Position numbers and translations under genes: made by a program
In this document: piece after piece, positions 44,512-51,491 of the stretch
Layout of the letters: each line of letters opens with the position of its first letter
How positions within the stretch are numbered: the first letter of the stretch is position 1
Assembly: GCA_944381395.1 (NCBI GenBank)
Contig: CALWKY010000007.1
Location: 1 to 51,491 of the forward strand
DNA length: 51,491 nucleotides
Reading direction: 5' to 3'
Origin: an uncultured Lachnospiraceae bacterium
GTDB taxonomy: Bacteria; Bacillota; Clostridia; Lachnospirales; Anaerotignaceae
The notes under the pieces: generated by a model
What the model saw: the letters and a program-made list of their open reading frames with translations, nothing else
What the model was told of the DNA's origin: nothing
Database searches by the model: none

Positions 44512-47106
44512 TTAATCGTTTTCCAGCCAAATTTCATTATCTTTGTCTTTATAATAATCATGGGTGTTGGTTGCTTCCAAAATCTCCCAGTATGCCCAAT
44601 GAGTTTCTGCTACGTCCCAGAAAGTATGGCTTAATGTTTGCAGATTTTGATTGATATAGTCACGGTCCGCGCTGCGCTCCAGCAGTCTGCAGGTCACCGA
44701 GGCAACTTCCGCACGCTTGATAAACTGCTCCGGCCGAAAACTTCCGTCTGGATAGCCGCCCAGCCAGCCACGTTCCGCAGCAAACGTAATATAATCTTTC
44801 GCCCAATGATCCTCAGGTACATCAAAGAAAGTAAGACTGCCCTCTGTCAGCATTTCAAAACGGCATACTAATGCCGCAAACTCGCTGCGCGTAATTGGTG
44901 CATCGGGGCGGAAAGTACCTTCCGGATAGCCATTGATAATATCAAATTTTTCCATAAAACCAATGTAGTTTGCTGCCCAGTGTTCTTCCGTTACATCAGA
45001 AAAAGAAGCGGAATAGACCTGCGTATGGTCCATTTTTTCTTCCATCAAATGTGAAAACATGGTAGCAACTTCCCCACGCGTCATATACCGTTCCGCGCGG
45101 AAAGATCCATCCTCATATCCTGTCAAAAATGCGATATGATCCTTTCGATTCAGCAAAGGTTCATTCACCACCGTCACCCGGCTGCATCTTTCTCCGTCTA
45201 CATACAGCTTATTCTGCGTAATCCGCAGAGTCATAGGCGTTTCGTCTATCTGATAACCATCCGGCGCCTTTATCTCCTGCAAAATATAAGTTCCGCCAAA
45301 AATATTCCTGATTTTAGCAATGCCCGCATGATTAGAGGCAGCTTCTTCCAATTCATTTCCTCTGCTGTCTGTCAGCCGAAAAACCGCGCCAGGAAGAGGG
45401 TTTCCTTCATCATCCGTTTTCTCAATGATAATGTCAAACCCGCTTTCTTCACTGTCATTTTCTTCGGAAGAACTGGTATTGCGGGTCCAAAGCGCAGTCA
45501 GTGTCATGGATTCATAGACAGGCTGCGAGAAATCATAAGCTTTTCCATTCCAACTCCAGCCTTGGAAAGTATACCCATTTTTAACCGGGTCCGCCGGCTG
45601 CTGTACTTGATCGCCTTCTGCTACCTGCTGATCCGGTATTGAATTTCCGCCATCTGTATCAAAAGAAACCGTATATGTAGGTTTAGCCGCTGTCCAGCCC
45701 GCAGTATAAACCGCAGAACCACTTACCACAGCAGGAAAGTCAGTCACTTTTTTCCCATTTTCATACCAACCGTCAAAGACATATTGTCCAACGGCAGAAG
45801 GCGTGGGAATCGCCGGGAAAGGGTCTCCCTTTTTGCAGGTATATTCCACAGTCGCATCGCCGGAAAATGTACCATGGCTGCCAGCCTCAAATATTATCTG
45901 GAAGCTGTTGCCATGAGCAGCTTTCAAAGCATAGCCTTCCGCGGGATCGATACTGCTTATATCTACCTTTTGCGCATAATCTGTGCCCGTGCCGCTGCAC
46001 GCCGCCACATTCCACCGATTGGCGCTGTCATCATCATACCAAGCATCAACGGCATCCCCGCAGGATTGGAGAAACAGCCCCGCGGGCAGGCTGCCCAGTG
46101 TCACATCCTCGCAGCCATTATTATAGATATCATCTCCCGCAAGGGCAGCATAATTGTCATAAAGGCAGAATCCATCGGCAATTTCTGTCTTGCCTTGAAA
46201 TACGAATACACCGCCGCCATATTTGCTTTCGTTTCCTGTAATGGTTCCTTCATTGAGCTGCACCAATGCCTCGTCATGGGTAGAATACACAAAGACCGCG
46301 CCGCCGTAACCATTGTTTGTAGCGCCGCACCCGGTAATTGTCCCGCCATCCATAATAAAGCGTGCGGCGGTATTTGTATAAATGCATACAGCGCCTCCGC
46401 CGTACCATCCATCATCACAGTTTTGGATCGTGCCGCCCAGCATATGGAAAGTGGCATAGATTTTAGAGCCGTCCGTAGAACCGATAGGCATCCCGCCAGC
46501 AATTCCCACAGCGCCGCCCTGGAGCCCGTAACAGTTTTCAATCAGACCATCATACATAGTAAAAACTGCGTTTTCTTCGATATACACGCCGCCGCTAATG
46601 CTGAATTGATTCTTGCAATCCCGAATGGTACCGCCATAGAGATTGATTTTAGAAACACCATGTGCCTGAATGCCGCCAGCCATGCCGGTTGCTGCAGACG
46701 GTCCTAACGTAGTCCCCTCATAAATATTCAATACCGCAGAATCATCCACATCAAATATGGAACTGGTATTGTTTGCGGAAGTAATTTGCAGCGTATGCAC
46801 TTCTTCCTCTGTCCCGAGATTCAGTTCAGCCGTTCCGCTTAATATAAATTCTCCAGTGATGGTAGTTTCTTCGCCTAAAATAGTGAGTGTCCCATTTTCC
46901 AAAGAAAGAGGGCTTGTCAAAGTAATGTCCTGCTGCAGCTGTACCTCAGCTTCACCGCCATCTGCGTTCAAAGTATCAAATACCTCTTTCAGCTGCTCTT
47001 CATTTTCTACCGCAAACAGCATATCTGCCAATGCTGTTTTTTCAAAAGAAAATGAGACAGCCATTAGACAGCAAAATATTCCGATCATAGCTAATTTCTT
47101 TTTCAT
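44512..47106 (-). CDS. Mosaic S-layer-homology surface protein
   Basis: This 864-residue exported protein has a signal peptide (1-28, ending TALA). A Gly/Thr-rich right-handed beta-helix-like region (about 30-370) has repeated GG-x-I-x-x-C motifs. Two InlB B-type repeats follow (about 400-540, ending VYTAGW and LTALW), then a SpaA/Cna-B-like domain (about 555-650, VFRLTDSRGNELEE, YILQEIKAPDGYQI). Three SLH domains close it (654-864, GYEDGSFRAERYMTRGEVA, GYPEGTFRPDAPITRSEFA, GYPDGSFRPEQFIKRAEVA). It is probably held on the cell wall by SLH binding to a pyruvylated polymer and may bind glycans or hosts. The ATG at 47106 follows GAGG by 9 bases. Function is inferred from architecture. Confidence 0.88.
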   Translation of the reverse strand: MKKKLAMIGIFCCLMAVSFSFEKTALADMLFAVENEEQLKEVFDTLNADGGEAEVQLQQDITLTSPLSLENGTLTILGEETTITGEFILSGTAELNLGTEEEVHTLQITSANNTSSIFDVDDSAVLNIYEGTTLGPSAATGMAGGIQAHGVSKINLYGGTIRDCKNQFSISGGVYIEENAVFTMYDGLIENCYGLQGGAVGIAGGMPIGSTDGSKIYATFHMLGGTIQNCDDGWYGGGAVCIYTNTAARFIMDGGTITGCGATNNGYGGAVFVYSTHDEALVQLNEGTITGNESKYGGGVFVFQGKTEIADGFCLYDNYAALAGDDIYNNGCEDVTLGSLPAGLFLQSCGDAVDAWYDDDSANRWNVAACSGTGTDYAQKVDISSIDPAEGYALKAAHGNSFQIIFEAGSHGTFSGDATVEYTCKKGDPFPAIPTPSAVGQYVFDGWYENGKKVTDFPAVVSGSAVYTAGWTAAKPTYTVSFDTDGGNSIPDQQVAEGDQVQQPADPVKNGYTFQGWSWNGKAYDFSQPVYESMTLTALWTRNTSSSEENDSEESGFDIIIEKTDDEGNPLPGAVFRLTDSRGNELEEAASNHAGIAKIRNIFGGTYILQEIKAPDGYQIDETPMTLRITQNKLYVDGERCSRVTVVNEPLLNRKDHIAFLTGYEDGSFRAERYMTRGEVATMFSHLMEEKMDHTQVYSASFSDVTEEHWAANYIGFMEKFDIINGYPEGTFRPDAPITRSEFAALVCRFEMLTEGSLTFFDVPEDHWAKDYITFAAERGWLGGYPDGSFRPEQFIKRAEVASVTCRLLERSADRDYINQNLQTLSHTFWDVAETHWAYWEILEATNTHDYYKDKDNEIWLEND

Positions 47107-47134
47107 TTTTCTTATCCTCATACTTTCTTTCGTA

Positions 47135-47167
47135 ATTTTATACAATGTGTATAAAATACCCCCCCCC
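47135..47167 (-). repeat. Perfect inverted repeat next to a G9 tract in the SLH gene leader
   Basis: ATTTTATACA (47135-47144), ATG, TGTATAAAAT (47148-47157) is a perfect 10-3-10 inverted repeat. One base away, nine C in the plus strand (47159-47167) read as nine G in the transcript. Both lie between the predicted transcription start and the ATG. Confidence 0.85.
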
Positions 47168-47202
47168 TAAAAAAATTTTATTTTGTGAGTTTTTTAGCAT
47201 TT

Positions 47203-47238
47203 CTCTTTTACTATAAGGATAAGGTTATGTATTGTCAA
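47203..47238 (-). promoter_or_regulatory. Promoter of the SLH-domain gene
   Basis: On the minus strand TTGACA (47238-47233), 17 bases, TATAGT (47215-47210) is close to consensus. The predicted leader of about 97 nt includes the G9 tract and inverted repeat. Confidence 0.7.
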
Positions 47239-47342
47239 TATGATTGATTCATTTTTTTGCAGATATTATACTTTTCATTCGACTTTCTTTTTCCCGGTTT
47301 TCTATTATAGACATTATTTTCATATTAAAAATATCGTTCTTT

Positions 47343-48518
47343 TTACAACTCAATAATTTCCTGTTCTGCCACTGAGCGGGTAATCAGGTCGGTTAATTCC
47401 GTCAGCTTATGCTCGCCCTTGCGGATATATTCCGTACGTGGCTTGGTAACAGGATGTTTTGCCACAAAAATCGTGCAGCAGTCCTCATACGGACGGATAG
47501 AGATCTCATAAGTGCCAATTTTTTCCGCCATGGCGATGATTTCTTTTTTATCCATGCCGCACAAAGGGCGCAAAACCGGCATACGAATGGCATCATTGAT
47601 GGCGTTGATGCCCCACATGGTCTGGCTGGATACCTGACCAATGCTTTCACCGGTAATCAGTGCCAATGCCTTTTCTTCCTCCGCGATCATCTGTGCTGCC
47701 CGGTACATGGCACGCTTCAGATGGATGGTCAGACGGTCATGGGGCACATTTTCCAGCAGATACAGCTGCAGCTGGGTAAAGGGTACAATGTGCAGCCTAA
47801 AGCGTCCGGTATATTTCGCGATCTCCCGTGCCAAATCAATCACCTTTTCCTTTGCCCATTCACTGGTATAAGGAGGGCTATGAAAGTATACCCCTTCCAC
47901 TTCTACACCGCGTTTTGCCATCATCCAAGTCGCTACAGGGCTGTCGATACCGCCGGACAAGAGGCTCAGCCCCTTACCGCTGGAACCGCCGGGCAGACCG
48001 CCCAGACCGTAAATCACTTTTGCGGACAGGTAAGCAAAGTGGCGCAGTTCCAGTTTTAGCTCCACATCGGGATGGTGTACGTCTACCCGCAGATTTGGCA
48101 TATGCTCTAAGATATAGCCCCCCACTTCCGCGCTGACTTCCATAGAGGACATGGGATAGTTTTTATTACTGCGCTTGGTTACCACCTTAAAGGACAAAGA
48201 CTGGTCGCCATATAAGTGCTGCATCAATGCCAATGCTTCTTTTTGCAGGTTTTCCAGGTTTTGATCGGTCACTTTCACACCCGGCGCCATGGAAAAAATA
48301 CCAAAGACCGTACCGATTTTTTCCAGTACCAGATCGTAGTCCATCTCTCCGCCTCTGTCTTCCACAATGAGACAGCCCATTTCCTGTTCAATATAATATT
48401 TTCCTACGGTGTCCAGATTTTTGCGCATGGCGCTGATTAACTGCACGATAAACTGCTGGCGGTTCTTCAGGCGCATAGCGATCTCACCGTATTTTACAAT
48501 CATTACTTTTTCTGTCAT
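47343..48518 (-). CDS. thiI: tRNA 4-thiouridine sulfurtransferase ThiI
   Basis: ThiI makes 4-thiouridine in tRNA and can supply sulfur for thiamine. The 391-residue product has an N-terminal ferredoxin-like/THUMP region (MIVKYGEIAMRLKNRQQF) and the PP-loop LLSGGIDSPVATWMMAKRG. It lacks the C-terminal rhodanese domain, like Bacillus ThiI, which takes sulfur from a dedicated desulfurase. The cysteine desulfurase gene is directly upstream. The ATG at 48518 follows GAGG by 8 bases and is preferred to the ATG at 48539, which has no ribosome binding site. Confidence 0.93.
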   Translation of the reverse strand: MTEKVMIVKYGEIAMRLKNRQQFIVQLISAMRKNLDTVGKYYIEQEMGCLIVEDRGGEMDYDLVLEKIGTVFGIFSMAPGVKVTDQNLENLQKEALALMQHLYGDQSLSFKVVTKRSNKNYPMSSMEVSAEVGGYILEHMPNLRVDVHHPDVELKLELRHFAYLSAKVIYGLGGLPGGSSGKGLSLLSGGIDSPVATWMMAKRGVEVEGVYFHSPPYTSEWAKEKVIDLAREIAKYTGRFRLHIVPFTQLQLYLLENVPHDRLTIHLKRAMYRAAQMIAEEEKALALITGESIGQVSSQTMWGINAINDAIRMPVLRPLCGMDKKEIIAMAEKIGTYEISIRPYEDCCTIFVAKHPVTKPRTEYIRKGEHKLTELTDLITRSVAEQEIIEL

Positions 48519-48538
48519 AAGGCATTCCTCTATTTTCA

Positions 48539-49687
48539 TTATCGATTATACTTGCGCAAAAACGGCACCACTTCCTGAAGTGCTGCCAGACATTCCTTGG
48601 CTTCTTCCACGGTGTTATAGCGGCTGAAGCTGAAACGTACGGCACCTTCAATTTCAGAAAAAGGCAGACCCATGGCAGTCAGTACGGGGCTGCCAATCTT
48701 TTTGCGGCTGTCGCAGGCACTGCCGGCGCTGACAACCACGCCTTTGCTCTCCAGCGCATGAAGCAGTACTTCGCTGCGCAGTCCGCGGAAGGTTGCATTC
48801 AGCACATAAGGGCTGGCTTTGTCCAGGTCATCGCCGTTAATCTGAGTCTCCGGCATGGCGAGGATGCCCTCTGCCAATGTCTTTTTCACCGCATAAATCT
48901 CCGCGGTATGCTCTTCCATATTCTCCCATGCCATCTGGGCTGCCAATGCCACTGCCACAGCGCCTGCGCCGTTTTCCGTGCCGGCACGCTGACCACGCTG
49001 CTGTCCCCCGCCCAGAATCAGAGGGCGTACCTTCAGACCATCCCGCATAAAGAACATGCCGGTGCCCTTAGGTGCATGGATTTTATGGCCGCTCATGGTC
49101 AGCAGGTCAATCTTCATTTTCTGCACATCAATGAGGTATTTACCAAAAGCCTGTACCGCATCCACATGATAAATGGTGTTGGGATTTTTCTCCTTCACCA
49201 GTGCACCAATGGCTGCCACATCCTGAATGGTGCCGGTTTCATTATTGATGAAAATGGTGCTGACCAGAATCGTATCAGGACGGATTGCCGCTGCCAGTTC
49301 GTCCAAAGAAATATAGCCCTTTCTGTCTACAGCCAGATAAGTTACTTCAAACCCTTCTTCTTCCAGGGCTTTCATGGGATTTTTCACCGCAGGATGCTCC
49401 ACAGCAGTGGTAATGAGGTGTTTACCCATTCTCTGGTAACCCATCGCTGTACCACGGATCGCCCAGTTATCCCCTTCGGTACCGCCGGAGGTGAAATAGA
49501 TCTCATCGGCTTTTGCGTGGATACCCTTTGCCAAAGTTTCCTGGGCAGCACGAATTTCTTTGGCAGCCTTCAGTCCTAAAGCGCTGACTGTTGCCGGGTT
49601 GCCGTAATTTTCGCAAAGCATTTCTGTCATTTTCTCTGCCACTTCCGGTGCTGTCCGGGTGGTAGCCGCATTATCAAAATAAATCAT
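48539..49687 (-). CDS. Cysteine desulfurase, NifS family
   Basis: This 382-residue PLP enzyme removes sulfur from cysteine as a persulfide. MIYFDNAATTRTAPEV at the start, HVDAVQAFGK and MSGHKIHAPKGTG (PLP lysine) identify it. The active cysteine lies in SAGSACDSRKKIGSP. Its place next to thiI parallels the NifZ-ThiI pair of Bacillus, so it most likely feeds tRNA thiolation rather than general Fe-S assembly; no iscU is adjacent. It overlaps rsmE by four bases. Confidence 0.93.
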   Translation of the reverse strand: MIYFDNAATTRTAPEVAEKMTEMLCENYGNPATVSALGLKAAKEIRAAQETLAKGIHAKADEIYFTSGGTEGDNWAIRGTAMGYQRMGKHLITTAVEHPAVKNPMKALEEEGFEVTYLAVDRKGYISLDELAAAIRPDTILVSTIFINNETGTIQDVAAIGALVKEKNPNTIYHVDAVQAFGKYLIDVQKMKIDLLTMSGHKIHAPKGTGMFFMRDGLKVRPLILGGGQQRGQRAGTENGAGAVAVALAAQMAWENMEEHTAEIYAVKKTLAEGILAMPETQINGDDLDKASPYVLNATFRGLRSEVLLHALESKGVVVSAGSACDSRKKIGSPVLTAMGLPFSEIEGAVRFSFSRYNTVEEAKECLAALQEVVPFLRKYNR

Positions 49688-50418
49688 TTTCCTTCCTCCA
49701 ATTCATACAGCGCAATGGCCAACGCCGTCATACCTGCCGTTTCTGTCCGCAGGATCCGCTTTCCCAAAGTAACAGGCACGATACCCGCCTGTTGCGCCGT
49801 GACAATCTCCTGTTCGGAAAAACCGCCTTCCGGACCGATAAAAATGCCCATGGTCCGCTTTCCCCGAAAGTCCTGCAAAAAGGAGCGCAGCCCCCGTTCC
49901 TGTTCTTTTTCATAGGGGATCATGACGCCATCCAGCTGAGATGCGGCGGACAGCGCTTCTTTCCAGTTCATGACCCGCTCCACGCTGGGAATCCGTCCTC
50001 TGCCGCTTTGTTTCGCCGCGGCTTCTGCGATTTTCTGCCAGCGCTGGATTTTTTTCTCTTCTTTTTTATCCAGCTTTACAATGGAAAATTCCGTTGCCAC
50101 CGGCACAATGGTATGGATGCCCAATTCCACGCATTTCTGCAGAATCAGTTCCATCTTTTCTCCCTTCGGCAAGCCTTGGAAAAGAGTTACCTCTACAGCG
50201 GGCTCGCTTTGGCTGGATCGGCTGGAGAGGATTTTTGTTTCCACCGTTTCCCCTACTGCGGTGATTTCGCACTGATAATCCATGCCGGCACCGTCGCAAA
50301 CGATAATCTCCTCCCCGCACTTGGCACGGAGGACTTTGCCGATATGCTTGGCATCCTCCCCGAAAATGGTAATGCCTTCCGGGGTAATCTGTTCTTTTGT
50401 CACGAAAAACCGGGGCAT
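49684..50418 (-). CDS. rsmE: 16S rRNA (uracil1498-N3)-methyltransferase RsmE
   Basis: RsmE is a SPOUT methyltransferase with a trefoil knot. The 244-residue product has an N-terminal PUA-like domain (MPRFFVTKEQITPEGITIFGEDAKHIGKVLR) and the knot motifs FIGPEGGFSEQEI and LGKRILRTETAGMTALAI. GAAAG-type ribosome binding site (AAAGAGGTGAAAG) precedes the ATG. It sits between prmA and the desulfurase gene in one operon. Confidence 0.95.
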   Translation of the reverse strand: MPRFFVTKEQITPEGITIFGEDAKHIGKVLRAKCGEEIIVCDGAGMDYQCEITAVGETVETKILSSRSSQSEPAVEVTLFQGLPKGEKMELILQKCVELGIHTIVPVATEFSIVKLDKKEEKKIQRWQKIAEAAAKQSGRGRIPSVERVMNWKEALSAASQLDGVMIPYEKEQERGLRSFLQDFRGKRTMGIFIGPEGGFSEQEIVTAQQAGIVPVTLGKRILRTETAGMTALAIALYELEEGK

Positions 50419-50430
50419 ACTTTCACCTCT

Positions 50431-51405
50431 TTACTTTCCGTCATACCGTGTGGCAATGGCTGCCCAACTGTTTTTTTCCTTCACGCCCAGTACGGTAAAG
50501 CCGTGTTCTTTCAGGGCTTTCCGTACGTCTTCTTCCCGCTCTAAAATAATGCCGCTGCAAATGAAGTGCCCACCGGCTTTGATATATTCCGGTACCTGGT
50601 CGGTCAATGCAATGATGACGTCTGCCACAATATTGGCAAAGACCATATCATAGTTCTTGCCGCGGCAGCTTTCCTGCAGCGCCGTATCAGTGAGGATATT
50701 CCCGGCAGCCACATGGTAACGGCTCCGGTCAATGTGGTTGCGGTCGCTGTTTTCATAGGCAATCTGGATGGCATTGGGGTCAATGTCCACGGCATCGGCT
50801 TCTGCTGCGCCTAACAGCAGGGCGCCGATGGAAAGAATACCGCTGCCACATCCAATATCCACCACTTGATCTCCGTCCTGAATAAATTCTTCAATCCATT
50901 CCAAACACAGCTGGGTGGTTTCATGGGTGCCGGTACCGAAAATATGGCCGGGGTCAATTTCCAGCACTTGCTTACCGCCTGTTTCCGGTACTTCTTCCCA
51001 GGAAGGCTTAATCAGGAGTTTTTCTCCAATGGAAAAAGGCTTAAAATACTGTTTCCAGTTGTTTGCCCAGTCTTCTTCTTGTACATTCTTTACCACTGCC
51101 TGCAAGCCATCGGGGAACAGCTCTTTTTCCTGTTCTGCCAGACGGGGCAGTCCGCTCATAATCTGGGTCAGATCCTCTCTGCCGTTGGCATTATCCCGCA
51201 AGAAAAAGGTGATGCCGTTTTCCTTCTTTTCCTCTACCAGCTCATCTGCAACATAATCCCATTGACGGTTGGGATCTTCCAAAAACGCCTGAAATTCCGC
51301 TTCATCCTCAATCATCAAACCGGTCAGACCATGGGCATATAAAAATCCTGCCAAAGCCTCCAGTCCATCTCTGGGGCAGGCGATAAAAACTTCCAGCCAT
51401 TCCAT
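50431..51405 (-). CDS. prmA: Ribosomal protein L11 methyltransferase PrmA
   Basis: PrmA trimethylates ribosomal protein L11. The 324-residue product has the N-terminal L11-binding region (EWLEVFIACPRDGLEALAGFLYAHGLTGLMIEDE), the family motif LEIDPGHIFGTGTHETTQLCLEW, SAM-binding DIGCGSGILSIGALLLGA and the catalytic-region FANIVADVI. The pair prmA-rsmE is conserved in Firmicutes, commonly after dnaJ, which would lie outside the window. AAAGGAAGG lies upstream of the ATG. Confidence 0.95.
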   Translation of the reverse strand: MEWLEVFIACPRDGLEALAGFLYAHGLTGLMIEDEAEFQAFLEDPNRQWDYVADELVEEKKENGITFFLRDNANGREDLTQIMSGLPRLAEQEKELFPDGLQAVVKNVQEEDWANNWKQYFKPFSIGEKLLIKPSWEEVPETGGKQVLEIDPGHIFGTGTHETTQLCLEWIEEFIQDGDQVVDIGCGSGILSIGALLLGAAEADAVDIDPNAIQIAYENSDRNHIDRSRYHVAAGNILTDTALQESCRGKNYDMVFANIVADVIIALTDQVPEYIKAGGHFICSGIILEREEDVRKALKEHGFTVLGVKEKNSWAAIATRYDGK

Positions 51406-51429
51406 TGCCTTCTGCCACCTTCCTTTTTT

Positions 51430-51466
51430 CTATGAAAAAAGGCGTATTCTTGAGAACTCGCCTTCT
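51430..51466 (-). terminator. Terminator upstream of prmA
   Basis: AAGGCG (51439-51444) pairs with CGCCTT (51459-51464), and T's follow on the minus strand. It would end transcription from a gene beyond the window before prmA, or attenuate read-through. Confidence 0.6.
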
Positions 51467-51491
51467 TTCCTGCTCTTTGTTAATGTTCTGC

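Noticed and set aside
45784..46707. A 307-codon open frame antisense to the SLH protein gene
   Set aside because: Repeats and codon bias in the beta-helix region keep the opposite frame open; it has no start signal or family match.
1..51491. CRISPR array, prophage, insertion sequence or anti-phage island
   Set aside because: No regularly spaced direct repeats, transposase, integrase, phage structural or defence genes were found; gene content is core throughout.

Overview
The window looks like a chromosomal segment of an anaerobic, endospore-forming Clostridia bacterium (Bacillota). The evidence is a complete Rnf complex, oxygen-sensitive pyruvate formate-lyase with its activase, a GerA-type germinant receptor with SpoIIR and SleB, a full mre/min/rodA cell-shape block and a methionine-type T-box leader. 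A Lachnospiraceae or Anaerotignum-like relative is my best guess, but the sequence alone does not settle the genus. Forty-seven protein genes are supported. No rRNA, tRNA, CRISPR array, insertion sequence or prophage was seen. Most of the window is core chromosome.

Layout: (1) 1-4.9 kb: an AT-rich gene-free stretch, then a membrane-anchored SGNH hydrolase with a long hairpin-rich leader, a MocR-type regulator and a MATE transporter behind an attenuator-like leader. (2) 5.3-10.4 kb: rnfCDGEAB, a ferredoxin:NAD+ oxidoreductase that pumps ions. (3) 10.4-11.8 kb: a CcdA-TlpA fusion on the opposite strand. (4) 12.4-15.9 kb: pflB and pflA, separated by a hairpin with a U-tract. (5) 16.0-25.7 kb: DUF4321, mreBCD, PBP2, minCDE, rodA, mgsA and DUF1294, the elongation and division-site machinery. 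(6) 26.0-31.0 kb (minus): germinant receptor A, B and C subunits, spoIIR and sleB, preceded by a textbook sigma-G promoter. (7) 31.1-36.0 kb (minus): dnaX-ybaB-recR, a zinc-ribbon protein, efp, and a NifX-like/YqeG pair. (8) 36.3-40.2 kb: an M29 aminopeptidase, two YitT-family membrane proteins and a divergent Crp/Fnr regulator. (9) 40.2-44.4 kb: a T-box, metG, tatD, and a YabE-like cell-wall protein with an unusual promoter. (10) 44.5-47.2 kb (minus): a mosaic S-layer-homology surface protein with a G9 tract in its leader. (11) 47.3-51.4 kb (minus): prmA-rsmE-cysteine desulfurase-thiI, an RNA and ribosome modification operon.

How the genes fit together: PFL makes acetyl-CoA and formate, and Rnf couples reduced ferredoxin to NAD+ and an ion gradient, which fits fermentative energy conservation. 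The Mre/PBP2/RodA/Min block sets rod shape and division site. The desulfurase probably supplies sulfur to ThiI. The least ordinary material is regulatory rather than coding: the SGNH leader, the MATE attenuator, the operator-like palindrome inside the yabE promoter followed at once by a terminator, the G9 tract plus perfect inverted repeat in front of the SLH protein, and a 21-bp-period direct repeat in a yitT leader. A tandem duplication inside PBP2 is the main coding oddity. I found no clearly new multi-gene system.
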